From positions 110,177 through 174,176 of the forward strand of contig PAKZ01000027.1 of the NCBI GenBank assembly GCA_002706335.1: a stretch of 64,000 nt of DNA. Direction: 5' to 3'. Under the pieces are notes generated by a model. The model saw only the letters and a program-made list of their open reading frames with translations, searched no databases and was not told the origin of the DNA. Origin of the DNA: Ahrensia sp. (GTDB lineage Bacteria; Pseudomonadota; Alphaproteobacteria; Rhizobiales; Rhizobiaceae). Every line of letters starts with the position of its first letter. Position 1 is the stretch's first letter. Shown here one piece after another: positions 18,175 to 26,875 of this stretch. A program made the translations under genes and the position numbers.

Positions 18175-18412
18175 GTTCACACCTCTATTTGTTGGATGCA
18201 CAGCCGGTTAGCCACGCTTTTTGAACCTCGGCATTCGATGCAAGTGATATGCCAGCCATGCGACAGCGCAGACCGTTCGTTTTCCGCTTCTTTCTCCGCA
18301 TCGCCTCCCCCTTCGTGAGCCCAGTTTTAGCGCATACTGCTCAAAAAAACAGCATGCTTGAGTTTACGGATACGCTTTGCATTATGAGCGGCGAATCTGA
18401 CCGGAGACCATC

Positions 18413-18811
18413 GTGTTCAACCATCTGACGCCCGCCGGAATCCGGCCCCCTTTCGCCAAATACAGCCATGCCGTCGAAGTGCCGGAAGGCATGCGCCTCG
18501 TGTTCTGTTCCGGACAGCTCGGCATCGAAACCGATGACACGATCCCGACGGATACCGGGGCGCAGGCGCGGCTCTGCTTCGCCGCTATCGAGGCCATTTT
18601 GAAAGATGCCGGCATGACCTTGGACAACATCGTCCGCATCAATGCCTATGTCACCGGCCGCGAGCATCTGAAGCCTTACATGGCAGTGCGCGACGAGCTG
18701 TTTTCGGAGCCGGCTCCCGCCTCGACGCTGATGATCGTCTCCGGCTTCGCGCGGGAGGAATTCACCGTAGAGATCGAGGCCATCGCCGCCGGCCCGACAA
18801 AGGAAGCATGA
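18413..18811 (+). CDS. RidA/YjgF-family protein lacking the canonical Arg
   Basis: A 132-residue Rid-family protein (FCSGQLGIET, NIVRINAYVTG, FTVEIEAIAAG). In canonical RidA the catalytic Arg precedes the strand that leads to VEIEAIA. Here the aligned stretch is PASTLMIVSGF, with Ser104 in place of Arg, so imine deaminase activity of the RidA type is unlikely; the protein belongs with the Arg-less Rid subgroups, several of which sit in catabolic operons. The GTG start follows CGGAGACCATC. It overlaps the creatininase-family gene by 4 bp and is divergent from the importer. Confidence 0.85.
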   Translation: MFNHLTPAGIRPPFAKYSHAVEVPEGMRLVFCSGQLGIETDDTIPTDTGAQARLCFAAIEAILKDAGMTLDNIVRINAYVTGREHLKPYMAVRDELFSEPAPASTLMIVSGFAREEFTVEIEAIAAGPTKEA

Positions 18812-19614
18812 TGACAAAGAGTTTCTGGTGGAGCGATTTCACGTCCCGCGACTTCGACAATCTCGATCCGGACAAGGTGGTCGCGGTGCTGCCCATCGCG
18901 GCGACCGAGCAGCACGGCCCCCATCTGCCGGTGGCGACCGACCATGCGATCATGGCCGGGATGCTGGAGACCGTGTTTCCGCTGATGCCGGCTGATATCG
19001 ACATGCGCGTCCTGCCGATCCAGGCCGTCGGCAAGTCGAACGAGCATATCCGCTCGCCCGGCACGCTGACCATTTCGGCGACCACGCTGATCGACCTCTG
19101 GTGCGATCTCGGTGACTCGGTCGCTCGCGCCGGCATCCGCAAGCTGGTCATCGTCAACTCGCATGGCGGCAACGAGGAGGTCATGGGCATCGTCGCGCGC
19201 GAATTGCGCGTGCGCCACGACATGATGGTCGCCAAGACCTCATGGATGCGTTTCGGCCTGCCGGACGGCTTCTATGGCGATTACGAACGCAAATACGGCA
19301 TCCATGGCGGCGACGTGGAAACGTCGCTCATGCTGCATTTTGCCCCGGACACTGTGCGGATGGACAAGGCGGAGGATTTCACCTCGCGCGTCGCCGCGGC
19401 GCAGCAGCAATTCTCCCATATCGCCCACACCGGCCCGAACGCGTTTGCCTGGATCGCCCAGGACGTGAACGCCTCCGGCGCGGTCGGCGAAGCGGCGCAG
19501 GCCAGCCCCGACAAGGGCCGACTCACCGCCGAACACCAGGCGAAGGGCTTCGTCGAACTGGTCGGTGACATGGCGAGCGCCCGGCTCGCCGACTGGATCG
19601 TCCCCAAACCCTAG
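18808..19614 (+). CDS. creatininase family protein
   Basis: A 268-residue metal-dependent amidohydrolase of the creatininase superfamily. Metal ligands are visible in AATEQHGPHLPVATDH (Glu34, His36, Asp45), NSHGGNEE and the later HGGDVETSLML. Relatives open creatinine or hydrolyse formamide groups (F420/riboflavin precursors) and other cyclic amides. With the RidA-like gene it forms a two-gene operon divergent from a pyrimidine-type importer and deaminase. Its stop and that of the convergent cueR share one CTAG palindrome. Confidence 0.86.
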   Translation: MMTKSFWWSDFTSRDFDNLDPDKVVAVLPIAATEQHGPHLPVATDHAIMAGMLETVFPLMPADIDMRVLPIQAVGKSNEHIRSPGTLTISATTLIDLWCDLGDSVARAGIRKLVIVNSHGGNEEVMGIVARELRVRHDMMVAKTSWMRFGLPDGFYGDYERKYGIHGGDVETSLMLHFAPDTVRMDKAEDFTSRVAAAQQQFSHIAHTGPNAFAWIAQDVNASGAVGEAAQASPDKGRLTAEHQAKGFVELVGDMASARLADWIVPKP

Positions 19615-20009
19615 GCGCTTGCCCTCTCGCCTGCGAGATCGTCGATGATCGGACAATCCGGCCGGCCGTCGCCATGGCAGTGGCGGGGCAGCGTCGCCAG
19701 CGTGTCGCGAAGCGACTGCAGCTCGGCGATCTTGCGGTCGATCTCGCCGACCTTCTCCAGCGCCATCGCCTTGACGTCGGCCGAGGCGCGGTGCTTGTCG
19801 TCGTAAAGCGAAAGCAGATGCCGGCACTCGTCTATGGTAAAGCCGAGACTTCGCGAGCGCTGCAGGAACCGAAGCCGGTGGACGTCCTTGTCCGAATAGT
19901 CGCGATAACCGTTATCGGCGCGCGACGGCGTGACCAGCCCGATTTCCTCGTAATAGCGGATCGTCTTCGGCGGCAGATTGGCCTGCTCCGCGGCGGTTCC
20001 GATATTCAT
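19611..20009 (-). CDS. cueR: copper-responsive MerR-family regulator CueR
   Basis: A 132-residue MerR-type activator: winged helix-turn-helix at the N-terminus (PKTIRYYEEIGLVTPSRAD), long dimerisation helix, and the C-terminal metal loop CHGDGRPDC. Two Cys spaced by seven residues is the Cu(I)/Ag(I)-binding signature of CueR. It lies 10 bp behind copA in the same transcript, with AGGGAGG before its ATG, so it would be induced together with its target. The cognate operator is at 22451-22473. Confidence 0.92.
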   Translation of the reverse strand: MNIGTAAEQANLPPKTIRYYEEIGLVTPSRADNGYRDYSDKDVHRLRFLQRSRSLGFTIDECRHLLSLYDDKHRASADVKAMALEKVGEIDRKIAELQSLRDTLATLPRHCHGDGRPDCPIIDDLAGERASA

Positions 20010-20019
20010 GCGCGCCTCC

Positions 20020-22413
20020 CTATAGCTTCAGCCTGCGCAAGCGCAGCGCGTTGGAGATGACCGAGACCGAGGACAGGCTCATCGCCGCGGCAGCGATCAT
20101 CGGAGACAGCAGCGTGCCCGTCAACGGATAGAGGATGCCGGCCGCGCCCGGCACGCCGATGGAGTTGTAGGCAAAGGCGAAGAAGAGGTTCTGCTTGATA
20201 TTCGCCAGAGTCGACTGCGCCAGTTTCCGCGCCTTGGCGATGCCCTGCAGGTCGCCCTTCAAGAGCGTGATGCCGGCGCTTTCGACCGCCACGTCGGCGC
20301 CCGTGCCCATGGCGATGCCGACATCGGCGGCGGCAAGCGCCGGGGCGTCGTTGATGCCGTCGCCGGCCATCGCAACGCTGCGGCCCTGCGCGTGTAACTC
20401 GTCGACCAGCGCCTTCTTGTCCTCCGGCAGCACGCCGGCGCGGACCTCGTCAATCCCCAGTTCGGCGGCAACGGCCTTCGCGGTGCGCTCATTGTCGCCG
20501 GTCGCCATGATGACGCGAAGCCCCTCGGCATGCAGCGCCTTGATCGCCGCTGCCGTGGATGTCTTGACCGGATCGGCGACCGCCACCATCCCCGCGACCT
20601 TGCCGTCGATGGCGACCAGCATGACCGTCTTGCCCGCGCTTCGCAGCGCATCGGCCTGCTCCGCTGCGGCGTCCGCGTCGATGCCTTCGGCCTGCATCAT
20701 CGCGTTGTTTCCCAGCGCGACCGGCTTGCCGTCGACCGAGCCCTTCACGCCCCTGCCCGTCAGTGCCTCGAAATGCGACGCGGACCCGGTAGTGACGCCC
20801 CGTTCCTCCGCCCCGTAGACGATCGCGTCCGCAAGCGGATGCTCGGAGCCTTTCTCCAGCGATGCGGCGAGCGCGAGGATCTCGGCCTCGTCATGGCCGT
20901 TAAGGGCGACGACATCGGTCAGCCTCGGCTTGCCCTCGGTCAGCGTGCCGGTCTTGTCGACGATGACGGTATCGACCTTTGCCATGCGCTCCAGCGCGCC
21001 GGCTTCCTTCACGAGGACGCCCGCCTGCGCCCCGCGCCCCGTCGCCGTCATGATCGACATCGGCGTGGCCAGACCGAGCGCGCAGGGGCACGCGATGATC
21101 AGCACCGAGACCGCTGATACGATTGCGAAGACGAAGGCCGGCTGCGGTCCCCAGATAATCCACGCGGCAAAGGCCAGGATTGCGACGGCGACGACCGTCG
21201 GCACGAAATAGGACGCGACGCGGTCTGCCAGGCCCTGGATCGGCGCACGCGACCGCTGGGCGGAAGCGACCATCTCCACAATGCGCGACAGCATTGTGTC
21301 CTCGCCGACCTTCTCGGCTTCGATGACCAGCGTGCCGTTCTTGTTGAGCGTGCCGCCGGTGACCTTCTCGCCTTCCGTCTTCTCGACCGGCACCGGCTCG
21401 CCGGTGATCATGCTCTCGTCGACGGAGGAATGGCCTTCCTTCACGACGGCGTCGACCGGGATCCTTTCGCCCGGGCGAACACGCATCAGGTCGCCCTCGA
21501 TGATGTTTTCCAGAGGCGCGTCATATTCATCGCCGTCCGGCGTGATCCGCCGGGCCGTCTTCGGCGCCAGATCGAGCAGCGCCTTGATCGCGTCGCCGGT
21601 GCGCTCGCGAGCGCGCAATTCCAGCACCTGCCCGACGAAGACGAGCGCGATGATCACCACCGCCGCCTCGAAATAGACCGGCACATGCCCGCCCTCCATG
21701 CGCATCGTCTCGGGGAAGAGCCCGGGCGCGAAGGTCGCCACCACGGAATAGGCGTAGGCCGCCGCGACGCCGAGCATGATCAGCGTCCACATGTTGAAAT
21801 TGCGGGTGACGACCGAGGTCCAGCCGCGATGGAAGAACGGCCGCGCGGCCCAAAGAACAACGGGCGTCGCCAGCAGGAATTCGAGATAGACGGCGATCTG
21901 CTCGCCGATCCAGTCGCGGACAGGCAGGCCGATCATCGGCCCCATGGTCAGGATCAGAAGCGGGATTGCCGCACCTGCGCTGACCCAGAGACGCCGCGTG
22001 AAATCGATCAGTTCGTGGTTCGGGCCTTCCGAAACCCCGCTCATCGGCTCCAGCGCCATGCCGCAGATCGGGCAGGTACCGGGACCCTCCTGGACGATTT
22101 CGGGATCCATCGGACACGTGTAAAGCGCGTTCTTCTTCTCGGCCTTTTTCTTCTTCTGCTTGTTGCCCGAGAGATAGAAATAAGGGTCGGCTTCGAAGCG
22201 ATCATGGCACTTCGGATTGCAGAAGTGATATTCAGTGCCCTTGTAGGTCAGATGCGGCTTGCCCGCCTTCAGCTTCACCGTCATGCCGCAGACCGGATCG
22301 ATCGCGGTCTCGCCGTCGGGCGCCTTTGTCTCCGTCTGGTTGTCCGCCTTGTGAGAACCGCAGCAACTGCCGTCTGCCTTGTGCTCGTGATGAGCGTGAT
22401 CGCTATGGGCCAT
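20020..22413 (-). CDS. copA: copper-translocating P1B-type ATPase
   Basis: A 797-residue heavy-metal ATPase exporting Cu(I) from the cytoplasm. The N-terminus is unusual: a His/Cys-rich leader, a YHS domain (about 38-80, DPVCGMTVK) and a short heavy-metal-binding domain (about 98-123, YTCPMDPE...[10 protein letters not shown]) replace the usual HMA domains. The core shows TGE (337-339), the membrane CPC motif (442-444) and phosphorylated Asp486 in DKTGTLTEG, then [10 protein letters not shown]. The C-terminal membrane Asn/Tyr and Met-Ser residues typical of Cu(I) pumps are present ([27 protein letters not shown]). First gene of copA-cueR. Confidence 0.94.
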   Translation of the reverse strand: MAHSDHAHHEHKADGSCCGSHKADNQTETKAPDGETAIDPVCGMTVKLKAGKPHLTYKGTEYHFCNPKCHDRFEADPYFYLSGNKQKKKKAEKKNALYTCPMDPEIVQEGPGTCPICGMALEPMSGVSEGPNHELIDFTRRLWVSAGAAIPLLILTMGPMIGLPVRDWIGEQIAVYLEFLLATPVVLWAARPFFHRGWTSVVTRNFNMWTLIMLGVAAAYAYSVVATFAPGLFPETMRMEGGHVPVYFEAAVVIIALVFVGQVLELRARERTGDAIKALLDLAPKTARRITPDGDEYDAPLENIIEGDLMRVRPGERIPVDAVVKEGHSSVDESMITGEPVPVEKTEGEKVTGGTLNKNGTLVIEAEKVGEDTMLSRIVEMVASAQRSRAPIQGLADRVASYFVPTVVAVAILAFAAWIIWGPQPAFVFAIVSAVSVLIIACPCALGLATPMSIMTATGRGAQAGVLVKEAGALERMAKVDTVIVDKTGTLTEGKPRLTDVVALNGHDEAEILALAASLEKGSEHPLADAIVYGAEERGVTTGSASHFEALTGRGVKGSVDGKPVALGNNAMMQAEGIDADAAAEQADALRSAGKTVMLVAIDGKVAGMVAVADPVKTSTAAAIKALHAEGLRVIMATGDNERTAKAVAAELGIDEVRAGVLPEDKKALVDELHAQGRSVAMAGDGINDAPALAAADVGIAMGTGADVAVESAGITLLKGDLQGIAKARKLAQSTLANIKQNLFFAFAYNSIGVPGAAGILYPLTGTLLSPMIAAAAMSLSSVSVISNALRLRRLKL

Positions 22414-22442
22414 TTTCTAAACCTTCCAGTCTTGGTAACCCA

Positions 22443-22473
22443 CAGATAGGGCTTCCAGTCGCTGGAAGGTCAA
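22443..22473 (-). promoter_or_regulatory. CueR-dependent copA promoter
   Basis: On the minus strand, TTGACC (-35, 22473-22468) and TATCTG (-10, 22448-22443) are 19 bp apart, the long spacer required by MerR-family activators. The spacer holds a perfect inverted repeat, CTTCCAG-TCG-CTGGAAG (22452-22468), close to E. coli copA and cueO operators. It lies about 30 bp upstream of the copA start. Confidence 0.85.
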
Positions 22474-22541
22474 GGCCGATTCATGCGCGTATTTTGCCTG
22501 AACGAAACTCGTCCGTATGCGGCTTTGCGACGCGGGATGTA

Positions 22542-22557
22542 TTTCCAACGATGGAAA
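22542..22557. promoter_or_regulatory. inverted repeat upstream of the TRAP operon
   Basis: TTTCCA-ACGA-TGGAAA, a 6-bp inverted repeat about 85 bp upstream of the TRAP binding-protein start. Size and position fit a regulator site. No regulator gene is adjacent, so the binding protein is unknown. Confidence 0.4.
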
Positions 22558-22640
22558 ATTGCACTGCGGCCTATGCAATTGCGCTGAAATGGATACATAT
22601 GGAGGTCCGGAGCAACCGGTTAAATTCTGGGAGGAATTAC

Positions 22641-23654
22641 ATGAAGAAGACAATCGGCATTCTCGCCGCCCTCGTTCTTGGCACCACGGCTGCGCAGGCG
22701 CAGGACGTGACGCTGAGGCTTTCCCACTGGCTGCCGCCGCAACATGCGGTGCCGCAGACCGGCATGAAGGAATGGATGGAATCGATCACCGAGGATTCGG
22801 GCGGCTCGATCAAATTCGAGGTCTTTCCGGCGCAGCAGCTCGGCGCGGCGCCCGACCATTACGACATGACCCGCGATGGCATCGCCGACATCGGCTACGT
22901 CAATCCGGGCTACAATGCCGGCCGCTTCCCGGTGTTCGAACTCGTCGGCGTGCCGTTTCTCGGCAAGGACGGCGCGAATGCGGCCAAGGCGATCCACGAG
23001 TGGTATCTCGACTATGCCGCCAAGGAGATGAGCGACGTCTATTTCTGCCTGGTCAACCCGCACAATCCCGGCCGCTTCCACGCCAACACCGAAATCAAGG
23101 TTCCCGCCGACGTCAAGGGCCTGAGCGTCCGCCCGGCGCACTCGACCATGGCGCGCTTCGTCAACTCGCTTGGCGGTTCGTCCGTGCAGGTGCCCGCGCC
23201 GGAAGCGCGTGAAGCCCTCGCGCGCGGCAGCGCAGACGCCGTGACCTTCCCTTACGAGGCGATGAAGATCTTCAACATCGCCGAGGAGACGAAGTTCCAC
23301 AACGACATGCCGCTCTATCTCTCGGCGCAGGTGATGCTGCTCAACAAGGCAAGCTACGACGGCCTGAGCGACGAGCAGCGCACGATCATCGACAACCATT
23401 GCACCCCGGAATGGTCGAAGCGCTTCTCCGCGGGCTGGGCTGACTACGACAACGGCGTCCGCGAGGAGATCATGAACAACCCCGAGCACACGGTTTACAC
23501 GCCGACCGCCGAGGAAGTTCAGCTGTGGCGCGACGCGGCCGTGCCGACGCTCGAAGCCTGGAAGGAAGACGTGAAGGCGAAGGGCTACGACGCCGACACC
23601 GTGCTTGAAGGGCTGCGGTCGGCGCTCGCCGCAAACAACACGCTCTACGAATAG
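22641..23654 (+). CDS. TRAP transporter substrate-binding protein (DctP family)
   Basis: A 337-residue periplasmic DctP-family protein with signal peptide ending at TTAAQAQ. The start at 22641 follows GGGAGGAATTAC and begins MKKTIGILAAL; the longer open frame upstream has no ribosome site. The ligand-coordinating Arg region of the family is present around KGLSVRPAHSTMARFVN. It is the first gene of dctPQM. Ligand unknown, probably an organic acid. Confidence 0.9.
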   Translation: MKKTIGILAALVLGTTAAQAQDVTLRLSHWLPPQHAVPQTGMKEWMESITEDSGGSIKFEVFPAQQLGAAPDHYDMTRDGIADIGYVNPGYNAGRFPVFELVGVPFLGKDGANAAKAIHEWYLDYAAKEMSDVYFCLVNPHNPGRFHANTEIKVPADVKGLSVRPAHSTMARFVNSLGGSSVQVPAPEAREALARGSADAVTFPYEAMKIFNIAEETKFHNDMPLYLSAQVMLLNKASYDGLSDEQRTIIDNHCTPEWSKRFSAGWADYDNGVREEIMNNPEHTVYTPTAEEVQLWRDAAVPTLEAWKEDVKAKGYDADTVLEGLRSALAANNTLYE

Positions 23655-23661
23655 GCAATTA

Positions 23662-23683
23662 AGGGAGGGGTTCGCCCCTCCCT
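23662..23683 (+). promoter_or_regulatory. hairpin with TTCG loop between dctP- and dctQ-type genes
   Basis: AGGGAGGGG-TTCG-CCCCTCCCT forms a perfect 9-bp stem closed by a stable UUCG tetraloop, 7 bp after the binding-protein stop. It is followed by C/T-rich sequence but no long T-run, so message stabilisation or partial termination is more likely than full termination. Confidence 0.65.
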
Positions 23684-23704
23684 CTCACCACGGGGGATTG
23701 TCTC

Positions 23705-24235
23705 ATGGACTCCAAGCGCCCTGCGCCCAGGGGCGGCGTGGCATTGTGGATCGAGCGCATCGCCGCGATCATGCTCGGCCTTGTGACCGTTATCATCTTC
23801 ATCTCGGCCATCGGGCGTTACCTGTTCAATTCGCCCCTGCCCGATGCATTCGACATTTCCCGGCTCACACTGGCCGTGGCGATCGTCTGGGGGCTGGCTT
23901 CGGTCGCCTACCGCGGAAGCCACATCAAGGTGGACCTTCTCGCACAGATGGTGAGCCCGAAAGTGCGTCGCTGGCTCGACGTGGCGGCCTGGCTGGTTCT
24001 CCTGATCTTCACCGCCGGCCTCGTCTGGAAGATCGGCGAGCGCGTGATGTCGCAATTTCCCGGCGGCGAAGTGACCATGGACCTGCGCCTGCCGCACTGG
24101 CCGTTTCTCGGCGCCATCGTGCTCGGTCTGGTTGCTGCGCTGATCATGACCTCGATACGTATCTGGCGGATCTGGCGCCATGGCGAGGACCTCGAATCCT
24201 ACGAGAAGATCGACGAGGAACACCTGCATGAGTGA
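23705..24235 (+). CDS. TRAP transporter small permease (DctQ family)
   Basis: A 176-residue protein with four hydrophobic segments, the usual architecture of the small TRAP membrane subunit; family landmarks include RYLFNSPLPDAFDISR and YRGSHIKVDLLAQMV. It pairs with the large permease and the DctP-type protein in sodium- or proton-driven import. Its last codons overlap the large permease gene by 8 bp. Confidence 0.9.
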   Translation: MDSKRPAPRGGVALWIERIAAIMLGLVTVIIFISAIGRYLFNSPLPDAFDISRLTLAVAIVWGLASVAYRGSHIKVDLLAQMVSPKVRRWLDVAAWLVLLIFTAGLVWKIGERVMSQFPGGEVTMDLRLPHWPFLGAIVLGLVAALIMTSIRIWRIWRHGEDLESYEKIDEEHLHE

Positions 24236-25520
24236 GAGGGATCTGATCGCGGCCGGCGGCTTCGTCGTGCTGTTCCTGCTCATGCTCATTCGCGTGCCGA
24301 TCGGCGTGGCGATGGGAATCGTCGGCGTCGGCGGCTTCGGCATGGTCGTCGGCTGGACGCCGGCGCTCAACCTGCTGGCGACCTCGCCGCTGCGCACCGT
24401 GACAGACTTCAACCTGACGCTCATCCCCTTCTTCATCCTGATGGGCGTGCTGGCCACCCGCTCCGGCATGAGCCGCGAACTCTTCAGGGCCGCCAACGCG
24501 ACGCTCGGATCGTTCCGTGGCGGACTGGGCATCGCCACAGTCGGGGCCTGCGCCGGCTTCTCGGCGATTTGCGGCTCCTCCGTCGCGACCGCCGCGACCA
24601 TGACCGACATCGCCTATCCCGAGATGAAACGCGCCGGCTACCGCGACGAAGTGGCGACCGGCGTCATCGCGGCCGGCGGAACGCTCGGCATCCTGATCCC
24701 GCCCTCGGTGGTCCTCGCCGTCTACGGCTACATCACCGAGCAGGACATCGGCACGCTGTTCATCGCCGGCATCGTCCCCGGCATTCTGGCCGTCTTCATG
24801 TACATGGCGACAGTCCGGCTGTGGTTCGGCTCGAAGCTGCCAAGCGGCGCGGCATTCAGCATGCGCGAGGCGTTCGCCGCGCTGCGCGGCGTCTGGGCCG
24901 TGGCCTTGATGTTCATCGCGGTCATCGTGACGATCTATTTCGGCATCGCCACCGCGACCGAAGCCGCAGCCGTCGGCGCTGTCCTGACCGCCCTGATCGG
25001 GCTGGCGCGCGGAAGGCTCCGCCTTGTCTCGCTGCTCGACAGCCTCGTCGAGGCGCTGAGAACCTCCGTCGCAATCTACACCATCCTGATCGGCGCCATC
25101 CTGTTCGGCTATTTCCTCGCGGTCACGCAGGTGCCGCAGAACCTGACCCAGTTCCTGATCGATCTCGGCTTCGGCAGCTACGGCACGCTGATCCTGATCA
25201 TGGTGCTTTTCGTCGTGATGGGCTGCTTCCTGGACGCCATGGCGATGATCATCCTGATGGTGCCCATCGTGTTCCCGGTGATCCTGGAACTCGGCTTCGA
25301 CCCGATCTGGTTCGGCGTCATCATCGTGATGACCGTCGAACTCGGCCTGATCACCCCGCCCATCGGCATGAACGTCTTCGTGATCAACACGATCGCGCGC
25401 GATGTGAAGCTCGGCAGCATATTCCGCGGCGTCCTGCCCTTCGTGGTGACAGACCTGATACGGCTGGCAATCCTGATCCTGCTGCCGGGGCTGGTCCTGT
25501 TCCTGCCGCATTCGATGTAG
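24228..25520 (+). CDS. TRAP transporter large permease (DctM family)
   Basis: A 430-residue polytopic membrane protein with about 12 hydrophobic segments. DctM landmarks are RVPIGVAMGIVG, the central GGTLGILIPPSV and the C-terminal ELGLITPPIGMNVFVIN. The start at 24228 (MSERDL) overlaps the DctQ gene; an open frame beginning 16 codons earlier is only read-through of that gene. It completes the dctPQM operon. Confidence 0.93.
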   Translation: MSERDLIAAGGFVVLFLLMLIRVPIGVAMGIVGVGGFGMVVGWTPALNLLATSPLRTVTDFNLTLIPFFILMGVLATRSGMSRELFRAANATLGSFRGGLGIATVGACAGFSAICGSSVATAATMTDIAYPEMKRAGYRDEVATGVIAAGGTLGILIPPSVVLAVYGYITEQDIGTLFIAGIVPGILAVFMYMATVRLWFGSKLPSGAAFSMREAFAALRGVWAVALMFIAVIVTIYFGIATATEAAAVGAVLTALIGLARGRLRLVSLLDSLVEALRTSVAIYTILIGAILFGYFLAVTQVPQNLTQFLIDLGFGSYGTLILIMVLFVVMGCFLDAMAMIILMVPIVFPVILELGFDPIWFGVIIVMTVELGLITPPIGMNVFVINTIARDVKLGSIFRGVLPFVVTDLIRLAILILLPGLVLFLPHSM

Positions 25521-25535
25521 CGCCCCGCGCGCTGC

Positions 25536-25577
25536 ATCGTCAGGTGCCTCCGCACCGCCGGATCGTCGGTACTCTCG
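25536..25577. repeat. imperfect 42-bp copy of the urtE 3' end
   Basis: This stretch matches 27849-27890 at about 34 of 42 positions in the same orientation. Read on the minus strand it gives ESTDDPAVRRHLT, against ESLDDPAVRKHLT at the C-terminus of UrtE, but with no stop codon and no surrounding gene. It looks like a remnant of a branched-chain/urea ATPase gene lying between the TRAP permease and the terminator at 25601. Confidence 0.6.
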
Positions 25578-25600
25578 TTGTTGCCGCAGCCCGGCATGAA

Positions 25601-25624
25601 AAAGCCCCGACGAAGCGGGGCTTT
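25601..25624 (-). terminator. Rho-independent terminator of the barrel-protein gene
   Basis: AAAGCCCCG / CGGGGCTTT, a 9-bp stem with a 6-nt loop. On the minus strand the stem is followed by TTTTT, so it terminates the outer-membrane protein gene that ends at 25648. On the plus strand it may also stop TRAP transcription, although with a shorter T-run. Confidence 0.8.
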
Positions 25625-25647
25625 GAAGCATTCGATAAGCGAGGACG

Positions 25648-26556
25648 CTATCCGCCAAGCTTGAAGGTCGCCTTCAGGAACGGACCGTGACTGAAGTAAT
25701 CCGAGGGGTCGCCGGTCTGGTAATCCAATCCGATGTCGCTGAAATAATCGACCCGGTATCCGCCGGTAATCGAGGTGTTGCCCATCGAATAGGTCAAACC
25801 TGCCGAAGCCTCTCCATTCAGTACCCAACCGCTATCCGAAACACTGTTGAACCTGTAACCGCCGGGATTTGCGTATAAGGCAATGTCGCCCTTGCGCTTG
25901 CCGTAGATCGCCGCGCCCGCCGCGGACAAATCAAGCGAAACCGTTTCCGTCAGGCCAATGCGTTGGTCGATACCTATCCGCGGACCAATACCTGTGAAGG
26001 AGGCATGCCCCGAAAGACCGGCGCTTCGAGGATAGGAGGAATAGTAGTAGGCCTCACCGCTGGAATCATAGTGGGCGAAGCGAAGACCGGCATGAAGGCG
26101 TGTGCCGACACCCAGTTCTCGGCCCACCTCGAAGTCGGCGAGCATGAGCGTCTGGTCGACCTCCGCTTCTGCGCCCACATATTCCGGAGGCCCATATTCG
26201 TAAACTGCGTCGCCATCCGAATCCAGATAGGTAAACCGGCCTACGAAGTCGTAGTCCATGCCCGCAGGCTTGACACCGATCTCGAAGGAACCGCCCCAGC
26301 CATTCTCCGGGCTCGGATCGAGGGGGAGACCGTCGTAGTTATAGAAGAAGTCCGTCAGATCGAAGTCGTTGGACGAGAACATGTTGAACCGGCCTTCGAG
26401 CGACACCCAGGCCTTTGTTCCCTGGGCCGGGTACTCGACTGCAGGCGGCGTCGGTACATCGTAGACCACGTCGGCAGCAAGGGCCGGCCCGCCAACTGTG
26501 GCGGCAATTGTCATGGCTGAGATACCCGCAAGCAGGCGGTTCTGAACAGAATGCAT
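25648..26556 (-). CDS. outer-membrane beta-barrel protein (Lpg1974-like)
   Basis: A 302-residue protein with signal peptide (starts MHSVQNRLLAG, cleavage near ALAAD). The mature part is rich in alternating hydrophobic/polar strands with aromatic girdle residues and ends in FLKATFKLGG. The pattern, with WVSLEGRFNMF at the N-terminus and late glycine-rich strands, resembles the Lpg1974 pore-forming outer-membrane family. I chose the start at 26556 because of the signal peptide and GGAT upstream. It is monocistronic, with a terminator downstream and a palindrome in its promoter region. Specificity unknown. Confidence 0.78.
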   Translation of the reverse strand: MHSVQNRLLAGISAMTIAATVGGPALAADVVYDVPTPPAVEYPAQGTKAWVSLEGRFNMFSSNDFDLTDFFYNYDGLPLDPSPENGWGGSFEIGVKPAGMDYDFVGRFTYLDSDGDAVYEYGPPEYVGAEAEVDQTLMLADFEVGRELGVGTRLHAGLRFAHYDSSGEAYYYSSYPRSAGLSGHASFTGIGPRIGIDQRIGLTETVSLDLSAAGAAIYGKRKGDIALYANPGGYRFNSVSDSGWVLNGEASAGLTYSMGNTSITGGYRVDYFSDIGLDYQTGDPSDYFSHGPFLKATFKLGG

Positions 26557-26622
26557 CAGTCGATCCTTTAGGTTTCGATCCAGAGGGAATCGTTGGCGTG
26601 AGCTTAGACTACATATGGAAAA

Positions 26623-26639
26623 TTCACTTTCAAAGTGAA
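26623..26639. promoter_or_regulatory. 17-bp perfect palindrome upstream of the barrel-protein gene
   Basis: TTCACTTT-C-AAAGTGAA is perfectly symmetric and lies 67-83 bp upstream of the start of the minus-strand outer-membrane gene. The surrounding 319-bp divergent region to the sulfotransferase gene shows no gene or other clear motif. Confidence 0.5.
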
Positions 26640-26875
26640 AATATCCTCTATCACGCCGCGTGAACCTGTATCGCGGTCCGTAGTTGCGCGTACGCCACAG
26701 GTGCCGCGACAAAGATGCTGACACGGTGTTTGATGGCCGCCCGGACTGCCGGTTTGACGTATCGGGACCTCGCCCATAAGCTTTTTCCCGTGCCCCGGGG
26801 CCCTATGCGCGGCGAATCGACGACGCGGCGATCCACGGCCTGGCAATCGCAAACAATGGACGTCCGGATTTCACG

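Noticed and set aside
18175..18412. TPP riboswitch in front of the NMT1/THI5-like importer
   Set aside because: The conserved CTGAGA and ACCTGA-type elements were not found on either strand of the divergent region.
24144..25658. A 504-codon open frame on the minus strand opposite the DctM-type gene
   Set aside because: Composition (runs of Asp, His, Gln, Arg) is that of a GC-rich antisense frame; the plus strand encodes a clear DctM.
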